Positions 24,294 to 35,500 of a stretch of 64,000 nt of DNA are shown here, in pieces. The DNA comes from Symbiodinium natans (Eukaryota > Sar > Dinophyceae > Suessiales > Symbiodiniaceae): the NCBI GenBank assembly GCA_905221605.1, contig CAJNDS010002475.1, positions 338,211-402,210 on the forward strand. The letters are read 5' to 3'. Under the pieces are notes generated by a model that was given only the letters and a program-made list of their open reading frames with translations, was not told the DNA's origin and searched no databases. Each line of letters opens with the position of its first letter. Positions within the stretch are counted from its first letter, which is position 1. Both the position numbers and the translations under genes were made by a program.

Positions 24294-27200
24294 GCAAATC
24301 TTCCTGGAGCGAGCGGTCGAGCTGGCCGAAAGGCCTCGGAGATTGCTTCATAGAGTGAGAGACCTGAGAAGCTTCTTCAAGTTTGAGGGCTCTCAGACTC
24401 TCAGGACTTTGAACATAAACCCCAAGCCCTAGCTTCCTGGAAGCCCATGAGTTGGGATGTCTAGTAACAGTCCTTAATAGGGATTCTAGCACCCCCATGA
24501 TAATCCCTACTAAGGACTGGTTAGTATAGGGGACGGAACATCCCAAGCCCGCTGGGCATCGGAGTTGAAGGCTTCGGAAAGATCTTCAGAGCCCTTCGGC
24601 GGCTCCTGTCAGGATCCTCCCGGCGCTGAACACGTCTTCCGGCCTGCCGCTGCCAAGGCCTGCGGAAGTTAAGGAAGCTAAGTGGGTTTTGAGGGTTTTC
24701 AAGGGGGTTTTTAAGGGTGTTTAAGGAACCAGGGGGGAACTTAAGGGGCTAAGGAACTAGAGGGAACTTAAGGGGTTAAGGAACTAGAGGGAACTTAAGG
24801 ATTATGTTTTCGGTCGGTGAAGGTTCTGCAGTGCTGAGCGCTGAAGCCCTGAGCCCTCTGTGGGACCAAAGTGCGAACTCCCTCCCAGAGAACTTTGCGG
24901 CTTAGGTTTAGGGCTTCGGGCTGAAGATTGAGGGTTTAGGGTTTAGGGTTTAGGGTTTAGAGTTTAGGGTTTAGGGTTTAGGGTGGGTTGGGGAGGTCTT
25001 GCAGGGTGTCCATGTGCCCAGCTACTTTGGGTCCAGTCCAGAATGCCAAGCCGAGTGGCTTTAGTTGTTATGAGCCTGCTCTCGCGAACCTCAAGACCCT
25101 AGACTCTAAACTCTGGGATCCCAAACGGCTACCACACCCAAACACCTGCATTTTTAACAAGTCCCGAAGCCTCAAGCGCTGCAAAGGGACCTGAAACCCA
25201 CAAAAGCCGCAAGAGTCCCACTTGGAGGTGGAACCTTGCCCGTGGGCAGGGCAAAGGAACCTACGATCCACGCAAGGAGCCCACGATCTTGGCCGAGGCT
25301 GTTTGCGCTTGCCGCCTTTTTTGGTTTTTTTTGTTGGTTGGCATCTTTACTTTGCCATCGCGGGGAAACATGTTTTTGACTTCTAAGGGTACTTGAACTC
25401 AAGAAGTAGTAGAAAGTATATTTTCTATACTATCTCAACAATGAACTAACTTAGATGATTCTGCTTCAGGGGTTTTGGGCTCAAGGTCCCGGAGCTGATT
25501 CGAAGCACGCTGCGCCTTGCCCTAAAGCCCGAGATGCTTGGCTTACTCTGCTTCTCTTGTCATTGTGCGCAGGGGTGCCAGAAGCTTCTGGCGTAGCCTT
25601 CATGCTGAGCCTGCCAACCCCAATTCTTAAAGCCCAATTGAAGCCGTAAACTACGTAAACCGTACACGAACCCATTGACATTTTAGGGTTTAGGGTTTAG
25701 GGTTTAGGGTTTAGGGTTTAGGGTTTAGGGTTTAGGGTTTAGGGTTTAGGGTTTAGGGTTTAGGGTTTAGGGTTTAGGGATGGGTTCCCTCTTTCTGGCC
25801 AAGCCCCCCCTGAGCCTCGACGCCTCGAATCCATGCGCTGGAAGGCCGGGAGCTTCCAACTGGAGTTCCGCTGCTTTGCCAGCAGAATTTTCGGGCTTTT
25901 TTAACGCATAACATTGGATCCTTGGGTTGCGGGCTTCAAGTGTCACAGCTGTTTTCTGTGGGACGGAACCTTGGACTCTGTGAGTTGCGGGGGGGGGGGG
26001 TTTTGAGTGGGGTATGAAAGTTGGTTTGGGCCTTTGCGCTTCAGCGGCTCTCTATCTGCGTACCCTGGAAACTTCGGCGTGCTCTCAAACTAGCCGCCCT
26101 CCCTGCCCTCAAAACCCCCGCCTTTCTAAGCCAGGCAAGCTCACTTGTAAGAACATTGAATCAGGCCGTCGAGAGGACTTGCTGCAAAAACACCTCTGCT
26201 ACCTTCCAAGCCCGTCACAGGAGCATTGTTTTTCCCCCGCAAGCCTTGATCTGAGTCAGGTTACTTGTCTGCAGTCACGGGGGACCTGCGCTACAGCAAG
26301 GCTGGCGGGTGATGTAGGCTGTTGGCGGCGTTTTGTGTTGATGCGGGCTTGCGACTTGTGTCTGGAGACTTGGCACACAAGGTCTCCTAAAGGTTTGCCT
26401 GGCATCGTGCCGGTTGTTGTTTGTCAATTGCGCATGTACTCGTGACCTGGATATTGTGCCAAGAGTTACGACATTGTGTTTAGTTTGTGGAGGGGTTCTT
26501 CCAAGTTTCAGCCTCACATGAGAGCTTGAGTATGAGAGTAGGTTGGCATGCAGGCATCCAGAAAAGTGTGTTCAGCACTGAGTTCCATGTTTTTGCCTCT
26601 GTTCCTAAGCTACTTTTCCTGCATTGATATTGCCAAGACTGGAGTGCTTGTGATGGACATGCAATTGGCCCTGAACCCATGGAGACATTGATGTCAGTTC
26701 CTTCAGTCCTAATGACCGCGCAAAAAGCTTAGGTGCAACAGGTCGTCAAAGGTGCAACAGACACTACGTCCCACAAAGAACACGTCGCTGTTGCACCGTT
26801 CTTGGTCACATGCATTGATTTCAGCACGGTTCGTGCCAATTGTCTGCGCAGCCTTTTGCAGACGCTGCAGAATTTCACTTTTTCTCAGCTTTGAAATGAA
26901 GGACTGTGAGCGGATCTGTACAAAATCACAATGCTGTTTGTATAGTTGAAGGACAGCCTGAGACTTGGGGAGAGGCGACACTGACATTTTGTTTCTGCAC
27001 TAGGGCTGAGGGCCACTGAGCCTCAACCAAAAACACGCTTATATCAGGGTAACTGTCAAGATGGATGTCCTGTGCAACATGCAGTGAGCGTGCCAACATG
27101 AAACGAGTATGCAGGGCCTTGAGCGTTTCACGACTTGTTTGTGGCCATTGCTCCAAACCCATGCCTCCGCAAAGCCCTCAACACCCAAGCCCTCGAAGCG

Positions 27201-30200
27201 TCTTCCTGTAACTGCAGGCCGCAGAACGAGCCTCTCAGGCGATCCGCGATGCAGGCAGCACTACTGGCAGGGCCATTTTTAAGGCTACCGTGAAGCTTCC
27301 ATGCATGGATATCGAAGTTAGGTTTGAGGATTCGAGGGTTCAGAGTTCTCAAGGTCAGTAGTTCATCGCCATAACGACCACTGCACCTAACCTCGTACCA
27401 AGTGCCGCACATTTCAGAACTCAGAACAGTATCCTGAACTCAGGGCCCCACCAGCTCTCTGGAGGCCCGAACCCAATCACTAAACCGACATCCACGTGTT
27501 CCAATACAGGCTGAGGATTTAGGGCTGCAAAAGGGGCAGCAGGCCACAAGCAAGCAAGCGAAGCAAGCAGACCCCCTTTTTCCAGGAGCCAATGGCCTCG
27601 TTCCAGTTCACCTGACCCCGGCAGAAGCCGGAACTCCCCAGCTGATGCCCGACAGGATGGGAACCCTGTCGTGAGTGCTAGGAAATTTGGTGTCAGGGCT
27701 TACAGGGTTCTAGAGGTTTGGGGTTTGGGTTCTGACTCCTCTTTAGGGCAATATTCCAATTTTCTTCAGGCTTCGGATGAGAAGCATGAAGGCACAACAT
27801 TGCGGCAAACGTTCAACTTTGTTGGGCAAAGCATCCCCTTCTGAAAGCCCCAAAAATGTGTCCCATTGGAGCTGGAACATGGGCCTCGAGCAGACCGCAT
27901 CGATGTGACATGGCATGCATACATCTGTCTCTTTACAGGATGCTGCGAGTAGCATCCCGCCGTACTCCATGCTGACAAGGATTCGGCAACTGTCCGTCCT
28001 AGAAGCCAAGGAAGTTCAGGTCACTGAAATAGAGTAAGCCTTCTTATCCTGCAACACGAAGCCCCAGTACAAGCTTCAAATCAGCAAAGGCTTCGTGGTA
28101 GCACCAGCTGGGCAATTCTCAAACGTGGACGGCCCAAGCTAAGCGGCCAGGCTTGCCATGGGTGCCCTGGCAGACTCCTACTACGCGACAGCCTCATTTC
28201 AGTGCTCAGCTCTAAAGTGGTCAGGTTGCTTAGGGTTGCTGGGACGAGCTCAGGGGTTGAGGCTCTGGAGTTGAGGTTTGTACTTTGCAGACCTCGGTCA
28301 GTCCCCCTGCTTGACACTTTGGCAGGGGCCGAAAACATGGGGGTTTTCTTGAGCCGCTTTTGCGTCCTTGAGCCGAAAGTCTGAGTCAAAAGAAGGCCAC
28401 TTGCTGCTCAGGAGTATCTGTTGAAGCAGTGGCTCCAGAGCCCGGAGGAAACGCAGCATCGTGATGCCTGGTGCCTCTTCTGCAAAAAACGGCTTTTCGG
28501 AGTGGTGTCTAACAGCTGTGCAGGTGGTGTAGGGTTCTCAGGTTTCTCATAGTTTGCTTGGATGCTTACTGTTACTAATCTTATAGTGTAGCTTACAGTC
28601 CAGCACTTCTGACCCTAAGTCACCAGTATGTTTCTCAGTCGCCGCCGCGGAAGCAATACGGGAACCCGACGCATTCAAGCTGCTACGCCTTTTCAAGTCG
28701 TTTTCGGGTGTTTCGAATGTTTTTGGAGGACGGCGGTGCCACTCCAAGGTTCTTGAAAGCGTATTCGGTGTCGTTGGCTCAGGGCTTTCCTGCTGTAGCC
28801 CCAGTCTGCCACGGAAAAGTCACCTTCGGGTTCGCATTCAGGCTGACCGTATGCTTGTTAGCGAAGTTGGCACGCGCAGTGCATTTGCTCACGTGCATTC
28901 CAGAAGCAGAAGAAGAAGAAGAAGAAGGAGCAACAGGAACATGACGAATGCAGTGTACTTCTGGATGACGTTGCTGTCTGGTGTTGGGCGACTGATCTCG
29001 CCAGGCTCGCCGTCATGGATGCCCTGCCTTCGCTGGTGGTTCCAGATCCCAGGAGCGAAGGACACGAAGGACTGCCGGACTGCTCTGTTGCCCCAAGCTG
29101 AGCTCAAGGCCCAGCTAAGCGCTACTTTGAAAGATCTTGAAAGAGAGAACTGAAGGCAGTGAGGGCAGCTAAGTACCGCTGACCTGGTGGAACTCGACAA
29201 AACCCTCAAATCTCGAGCGAATCAACAGAAGCAACTGCCTTTCCCTCTCGTCTCGGAGGCAATGTCAAACTCCAGCTCACGGAGAAAGACAGCCAAGGAG
29301 GCCATCATTCACAACTCACCAAGATGTTTACAGTCAGAACTCCCCAAAAGAAGAGTTACGCCACTTCTGCATTGGTGCGGCTTTTGTCATCCTTTGTCGA
29401 ACAGGAACCCTCGAACCCAAAGCCAGGTCTCGGCCAGTTGGGATTTCTTACGCTTTAGGAACCCGGGCTTGCACCAGTAGTTCTTAGAGGCTGTTGGAGG
29501 CTTTGTGGCCTGCACGGCTTTCGGCTATCGGGTCCCAGCCAGGCCGCATTTGGAAGATGGATCACCTGAGCTGCTTCGTGCTGGGGCCTCGGCTCTCGAA
29601 TCCAATAGAGGGTAGAGTTGGGATGTTCCCCCTTCTACTCAACAGTCCTTAATGGGGATTCTAATTGGGAGTCCTATACTCCCTACTAAGGACTGTTGAG
29701 TAGAAGGGGGAAACATCCCCAGGGTAGAGCTTCAAGGTCAGTCCGGCACCGCCTTGCTCCGCTTTTTCAGTCAAGGAGGTGCTCGGATCCCTGAGAGCCT
29801 TTTGGTTTTCAGGCTTCAAGCTACGCCCATAAGGGCCCTGCGCTTGCTGGAGGGTTTTTTATGGCGATTTCCGGGCTGCCCCTTCCTTGCGTACCAAAAA
29901 AATCAACTTTGAGACCAGCAAGCTCAAGGCAGCGTACTGTTTTCTCAGAGGCATCTACCGGGCACATGCATAGCAAATCTCGGTGGCCGCTCAGAGCGCC
30001 TATCTCTGACTAGCCTTGGACTTCTGAGGCCTGGAATGATAGCCCTCGGGCTGCGCAGCATGCCAGAGGATGAGCTGCTGAAGAACGGCCGCAATGCACT
30101 TTGCCCAGGTTAGGAGGAACTCGTGCCTTACAAGAAAAACCAGCCTGGTACGGTGGACTTGCCATAGCTCAGCAGACGATGCGCATGACATTTAGAGTTT

Positions 30201-33200
30201 CACCCCTCCAAAAAAAGGCTCCTGTCGGTCGCTGGTGCAGGTGAGGGTTTCGACGCGTTGCCGGTCTCGGGGCTCACGGAGATTCAGGGGAGGTAGACTT
30301 TTGTGTGGAGTTCACCTCGGCAGGAACAGCAAAAAAAGGGGTCAGATGTACCCAAGCCGTTATTCAGAAGAGAGTGCTGTCAAGGACACTTGGCATCGCA
30401 TGGCTACCGGCTTGTCCCGTCCTCAGGTTGTGGGCAACGGAACGGGGAGTCTATGACGATACATAATGATCATAGGGGGTCCAAGGGCCCAGAAAGCTCA
30501 TGTGATCCGTGTTCGATTTCCGGGCTTCCGGATGTTTCAGGCCAGTGTCTACAGGTTGCTACCCCAACGCCCTCCGCCTTCAAAACCCCGCCTCCCCATC
30601 GTGTAACCTTTGAAAAAGGAGTGGGGCATTTCCCATTCTTTCGAGACTGGCTTAAGGACTCCAGGCCTTGGCTCTCAAAAAGCAAGACCCTGGTAGGCAC
30701 AGTTAGGCACCATGGCCAATTGTGTTTGTTTTTCCCCCTTCCCTTTTTGTTGCCCCCCCCCCCCCCCCCCCAGTTGCAACACAACTCACTCTAACTACGA
30801 AGTCACCTTCAACCGATAGAAGCACTAAATCAAGCCACAAACAAATCGAAAAACTCAAACAACCATGAAGACACGCCCATAGCCCTTTCAGTTGAACATA
30901 CCGCCTCTGGAGCATCTTGAGGCAGTCTGAGAGTTGCGGGTGTGTTTGCCACTTTGTGGTTTCAGTTTATGCCCCTTCGTCCTGCTTCAGATCATGGAAC
31001 CCCCGAGAACTGAAATCTAGACGCCGATCCACAAAATGCTTACAGCTGTTCCCAACCTTAAGCTCAAAATGGCACAACTAACATTCCGAAAACAAGGGAC
31101 CTCTAATATAGACCCCCAAATAGTAGGATTCTCTTTGTCTAAGGACCCCAATAAGGCACCCCATTCAGACTCTAGACTCGAGTTAAAAGGACCTCGACCT
31201 GCGCGCACCTCTGGATGGACACGCAGAGTGGTCTCGCACCCGAGTGGGTCGGGTGCCCCAAAATGCAGGAAAACAGGGGGGTGATTCTATGGGGGGTGTA
31301 CGAAATTAGGGGTACCCTACACGGGGGCTAAGGGAATTCCATTATTTTGGGTCCCTGATTTTCGTAAACCCCCATATAAGAGAGTCTAAGAAGCGCAGCT
31401 TTGATACGGACTGGGCTTGCTGAGGGTTGGCGGTTTTTGTTCAACAACCCGAGCAGCTTAACGGTTTCGGTTTTCGAAAAGGTTTCTCCAGGTACGTCTG
31501 GAACCATTGGCCTACCAAGCCCAAGCATGTACGACTCAGGGTTTCGGAGTCTTGCTTGGCTTGCTTCATCTAGGGCTTCGTTTTCCAGAAGAGTGGTGTC
31601 GCATCGGTGAGAACTCCAGAGCTCCTCAAGCCAAGACAGCTGCCTTTTTCAGGTCTTCTTCGACAAGCAGGGTAGCGGCAAGAAGACTGTCCCTCGAGGC
31701 GCGCAGCATTCGCAACATGGCTGCCAATCTGTACCTCTTTGAACCAAGTCCTGAGGGTCTTTAGCCCCCAGTCTTGAACCCAAAGGCGTCTCTCTTTCAA
31801 GCGGGTGAGACGAGCCACCTTGAAGCCCACCACCCAAACCCTCGACCCAAGGTACCTTCGGCCAGAGACTGCTGAGTCACTCTTCTACTTGTACCGGATG
31901 ACGGGACATGCGCAACTTGGCCTTGGGCGGTTTGGGTTCTGCATGAAACATCAGGATGTGGTGGTGCTCATAGGTTTCAGGCTGAGGCTTGGGGCTTAGT
32001 GCTCAGAGTTCTGCTTCGAAGCCGAAAAAATCACAAATCCAAGAAGCCAGCCACCGCAAGAGCCATCTCAGCCGGGAAGCCAAAAGGCGCCAAGAGCGCT
32101 TGCAGCATGTCCTGAGAAGGACGGTTTCACTTCCGATCCTGGTCACCTATCCCATTAAAGGTTTGAAGCATCGTATTAGCCAACTGGGTCGTAGTGAAGG
32201 AGACTCCAGGGTTCTGTAGGGCTTCAGGCTACACTTCTAGAATCGCGGCAGGGTTCAGGGACCCCTCTCAGGATGCCTGTTAGAGGCGAGAGGCTGGCGA
32301 GGCACAGAGTCGAACCGCAACTCCTGACACCTTTTTTTTGCCGAGGAGATACCGGAAGTGGGGCAAGAAGCTTTTCCGGTCCATCGTGGAGAACAGCAAA
32401 GTCGACGGCGGGTACGGCTCTGTCCAGGTGCGTGCTTTACCTCCAGGGTTTTTGGGTTCTTTTTTGGAAAACTTCAAACCGAAAGCCCTGAGCCTGAACA
32501 CCTTGAAGTTTCGAAGAAGGGCGAGGCTCAGCTCACAGTGGGCCCTGCAAGTCTACCACGGCTCAAACAACACTGAGCATCCCGACTCTGAGTCAGTTAC
32601 AAGCATTTCGCGCAGTTCAAGAGCAGTCAAACATGGAGCTGAGCCAGCTATCCAATAGCCGTCCAAGCGCGCCCGCAGACCCAATGTACAGCTTCAGGGT
32701 GTAAGGGGGCTTTCGGAGCTTGGCACGGCTTTGGCACTGCTTGGCGCCTTGCTCTTTACAGGATGTGACCGTCCTGCCCACGAAGAAGATGGATGAGATG
32801 CAAAGTTTCGTGATGGCTGAGACATTCAAGTATCTGTATTTGTTGTTCTCGCCTGCTGAGGTGGGGCCCGGGTCCTTGGCACAGTTTCGGAGCACTGTAG
32901 AGGTTTCAGGAAATTGGTGCGGTGGGATTAATGTTTCATGAGTCGAGGTGCTTGGGTGTTCATTCCTTTCCCCAGGTGTAAGCAGCAAAGGACCTTTAAC
33001 GACCATAGGAACGTGATCCGAAGCACTTGTCGATCTTCGCCGGGCTGTAGAATGGGCATAACTTGAGGTCGACCGAAGCTGCCCTAAATTCCCCGCAACC
33101 CCCTGAACTCGACAGCCCCAAGCCATAGAGCAGTGCTTCGTTGCTTTTCTGAAGATTCAACCTGGCGCCCAAAGCATCGCTGACCAGAGGAGCTTGGATT

Positions 33201-33275
33201 TCGGGTTCGGGGCATGCGGCGGCGCAGGTCTTTGATTTGGACCGTTACATTCTGAACACGGAGGCTGGGCCCTAA
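24294..33275 (+). CDS. Glycoside hydrolase family 47 alpha-1,2-mannosidase, 5' incomplete, spliced
   Basis: Class I mannosidases trim mannose from N-glycans in the ER/Golgi. Exons supported by family motifs and phase: 24294-24332 (FLERAVELAE), 24613-24657 (ILPALNTSSGLP), 25005-about 25083, 25845-25877 (AGSFQLEF), 28151-28184 (GALADSYY, with the conserved Asp), 28412-about 28465 (EYLLKQWL), 29543-29585 (KMDHLSCFVLG), 30385-30426 (MATGLSRPQ), 31653-31702, 31852-31911 (YLRPETAESLFYLYRMTG), 32346-32427 (YRKWGKKLF), 32762-32860 (MQSFVMAETFKYLYLLF), 33228-33275 (NTEAGP, stop TAA). The last five join in phase. Donors are mostly GC. Not found: the start, the N-terminal third, and exons near 26-28, 28.5-29.5 and 29.6-30.4 kb; 28090-28125 (KGFVVAPAGQFSN) is a candidate. 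Oddities: the usual GLSPE motif reads GLSRPQ, and the terminal NTEAHP reads NTEAGP. Confidence 0.85.
24452..24546. mobile_element. MITE-like element, copy 2 (within a GH47 intron)
   Basis: Starts TTGGGATGT and has AACAGTCCTTAATAGGGATT on the left and the complementary AATCCCTACTAAGGACTGG, then GGAACATCCCAA, on the right. The left arm lacks about 12 bp present in the right arm. Flanks GCCC(atga/gctg) agree only in part, so the target duplication is decayed or lost. It lies between two GH47 exons. Confidence 0.7.
24701..24800. repeat. Tandem repeat GGAACTTAAGGGGTTAAGGAACTAGA
   Basis: About three copies of a 26-bp unit, with degenerate leading copies built on TTTTAAGGG. It lies in a GH47 intron. 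Confidence 0.75.
24931..24985 (+). repeat. Telomeric tract (TTTAGGG)n just upstream of a splice acceptor
   Basis: Seven to eight heptamers within a GH47 intron, ending about 20 bp before the AG acceptor at 25003-25004. Confidence 0.9.
25684..25780 (+). repeat. Interstitial telomeric array (TTTAGGG)n in a GH47 intron
   Basis: About 14 heptamers between the exon ending near 25083 and the one at 25845. Confidence 0.95.
26709..27162 (-). pseudogene. Possible broken minus-strand coding fragment inside GH47 intron
   Basis: Two overlapping minus frames read like one interrupted protein. 27162 down to about 26985 gives ALHTRFMLARSLHVAQDIHL and ISVFLVEAQWPSALVQKQN. Then a different frame, 26987 down to 26709, gives SPLPKSQAVLQLYKQHCDFV and ISKLRKSEILQRLQKAAQTI. 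A frameshift or an unrecognised intron near 26985 would join them. No family is recognised. The strand is opposite to the surrounding GH47 gene. Confidence 0.3.
27743..28009 (-). CDS. Unidentified minus-strand frame, possibly same remnant
   Basis: An 88-codon frame with protein-like stretches (RILVSMEYGGMLLAASCKET, SRPMFQLQWDTFLGLSEGD). It lies upstream, in minus sense, of the broken fragment at 26709-27162 and might be part of the same degenerate gene. No domain is recognised. Confidence 0.2.
   Translation of the reverse strand: MASRTDSCRILVSMEYGGMLLAASCKETDVCMPCHIDAVCSRPMFQLQWDTFLGLSEGDALPNKVERLPQCCAFMLLIRSLKKIGILP
29618..29720. mobile_element. MITE-like element, copy 3, near-perfect TIRs, target duplication
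   Basis: The element is almost one inverted repeat: the left arm GGATGTTCCCCCTTCTACTC continues into AACAGTCCTTA, mirrored by TAAGGACTGTTGAGTAGAAG and GGGGGAAACATCCC. It is flanked on both sides by AGGGTAGAG (29609-29617 and 29721-29729). Copy 1 has an 8-bp duplication, which would correspond to GGGTAGAG here. There is no coding capacity. It lies in the GH47 intron after the HLSCF exon. Near-identical arms point to recent mobility. Confidence 0.85.
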
Positions 33276-34655
33276 ACCTGGAAGGCACGGAGGTGATTCC
33301 TAGAATATTTTGCCCCAGCAACCCTCAGCGCCCCATTAGGCTCACCAAAGCCTGGTGAGCTGATGCAGACATGTGAGGGCTTTCAGGTTGAGGGCTGCAC
33401 GCTTGACTCAGGACTCGAGAGGGCTTTGCAAGAATTCCTAAAACTTTAGGGTTTCGGAGCACGCTTGGCCTTGTCTGACGGCGCGGAAACTTTTAGGCTA
33501 CTTGCGTCTACGTACTATGCGTGCGAGAGTTGCTGAAGCCACTTATGCAAAGCAGTGTTTGCTTGGTTGAAGCGGAGTGGACCCTCTACTCCTTCCCGAC
33601 ATCCTTGAGCCTTTCACGGTCCCTGGTGACCAGCGCCGCCAGAAGCGCTACACGAACCCCCCCCCCCCCGGAAAAAACAAAGCCCCTCTGAACCTGAAGC
33701 CCTGTCAAAGAGCCCCCCTTGGTCAGGGCCACCCTTTGCGGAAGCTGACGCCCTTCTAGATCGCCAGAGGGGGGTGTGCCAAAAAAGCGGAAGGATCGTC
33801 TTAGGAGGGTTTTCTTTTTGCAAGCTTCGAACAATTCCTTGCCAGGTTTGACTCTCCACCCAACCCGGAATGCCTAGCGTTCCAGAGATTTGTGTCTGGT
33901 TTGTTGTGACCCTTGGCGCCCTAAACCACACCCCAACCCCACATAAGCTCCCTAGAGTTGAAACGTTAAGGCTTTCGGGTGTTTGGCCCAAACTCCTAGT
34001 GCTGAACCGGCCTATGTACTGGGCATCCAAACTGCCTTTTGTCGGGGTCCTGTCTGGAACCTCTCCTAAACTCCCAGTCCAGCTATGCAGATGCCTAGCC
34101 GTCAAGAACCCTTGCAAAAGCGCAAAGGCGCGCATGCATTTGAGGAGTTAGGGCTCAGGGCGCGTGGGGGGTAGAGGGGAAGGGATCCTTTTCATGGCTC
34201 CACTTCGCGCTACCTCTCAGGAAGAATTAAAAAACTCAACAGGCAACATGCGACACTCAGAAACATTTGAGGTTGGACTGTGCAGACGCTTGCTGCAACC
34301 CACCTTGCTGCGGCCACGAGCTGCTCCACACAACCAAGCTTTACAGACTCTAGGCGAGGCCCATACTGGCCCCGTAAACCAAGGTGTTATTTACCGTAAA
34401 CCCTCTGGATCCCACAGAGGTCCTACAGACCCACCGAACTTGCATCACCCGGCGTTCATGTTCCACCATGGGTTTCCAGAATGGCATGCACACTGCGCCG
34501 GTGAAGAGTTCCAGGCCCTACCCTGCCTTCCAGGTGCGAGCGGGGGTGGAGAGAGGGAAAGGCTCAGGCCTTCAGTTCTCCCTTGAAACAAGACTTGGAG
34601 TTCGATTCTTAAAACTTAAGACAAGCTCAAAACAAAGCATCTGAACTCCAAGATC
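33276..34655. other. Intergenic stretch after the mannosidase gene
   Basis: A C-run at 33659-33670 and short frames only. No exon motif was found. Confidence 0.5.
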
Positions 34656-35096
34656 TCAAGCACAGAGGGTTCTCTCATAATCCTTCCGGCCATGCAAGGC
34701 AGATGCGGCCGCCCCCGCTGCCGGGCTGGGTGCTCTGGTGGGGCCTGTTCCAACCACAAAATCCACTGAAAAGATGTGATGTCCTGAGGGCCTGCTGCTA
34801 TTTTCGATTACACTTTGCACTTGACAATTGAATAATGTTTTGTCCGCTGATTTCAAGTGTTGTTCAAGTTCTACGCTTCGTATACTCTCGTTATGGAGTT
34901 GCGAGATTTGGAAATGCATTTCGAAGATATACGGAAAAGGGCGCAATTTTGTTGTGGCACGAACGTAGAACGCGGAGCGCGTCCTGAGCTTTGGGAGCTC
35001 GAAAGTGGCCTTTTGTAGTGCACGGAAGACGTCCAGAGTGTATTGTAGTACGACGGTGGAACATATGCTAAGCTGGCAAGCCACGTTGGAGTGCAA
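34656..35096 (-). CDS. Unidentified minus-strand frame
   Basis: A 146-codon frame with balanced composition (VLQYTLDVFRALQKATFELP, YIFEMHFQISQLHNESIRSV, ELEQHLKSADKTLFNCQVQS). It sits between two plus-strand genes and has an overlapping second minus frame (35449-34871). No family is recognised. It could be an exon of an antisense gene, a remnant, or chance. Confidence 0.25.
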   Translation of the reverse strand: MHSNVACQLSICSTVVLQYTLDVFRALQKATFELPKLRTRSAFYVRATTKLRPFPYIFEMHFQISQLHNESIRSVELEQHLKSADKTLFNCQVQSVIENSSRPSGHHIFSVDFVVGTGPTRAPSPAAGAAASALHGRKDYERTLCA

Positions 35097-35500
35097 CGTT
35101 TGCCTCTATGCAATGTTGCATCCACATGGACCACGCAAAAACCTCGCAAATCATGTGGGATCGCACAGTGCTTGTCCACGTGGAAGCAAGAAACCTTCAA
35201 CAATTTCAAGTGATCGCAACGTTGTCTCCGTGTGGAGGGTACTAGAACTTCGCCAGGCGTGCCGCATGGACCGAGCTTCTTCGCTCTTGATTTGAAAAGC
35301 AAACGTGTGCTGCACAGGTTGCAGGGCCCGCGACACACCGCGTGCGCAAAGAGGGTTGTCACTTGAGAAGAAGAATAGCCGAGGCACGCAAGTTTCAGCG
35401 CCACGACACGCAGCGGGACCGAACACATCGGTCCTCCAAAGCTAGGCAATGATCCGTGTAGTCATGGAAAGGCAAAGGAAGACGTACTCGCCACTTGGTC

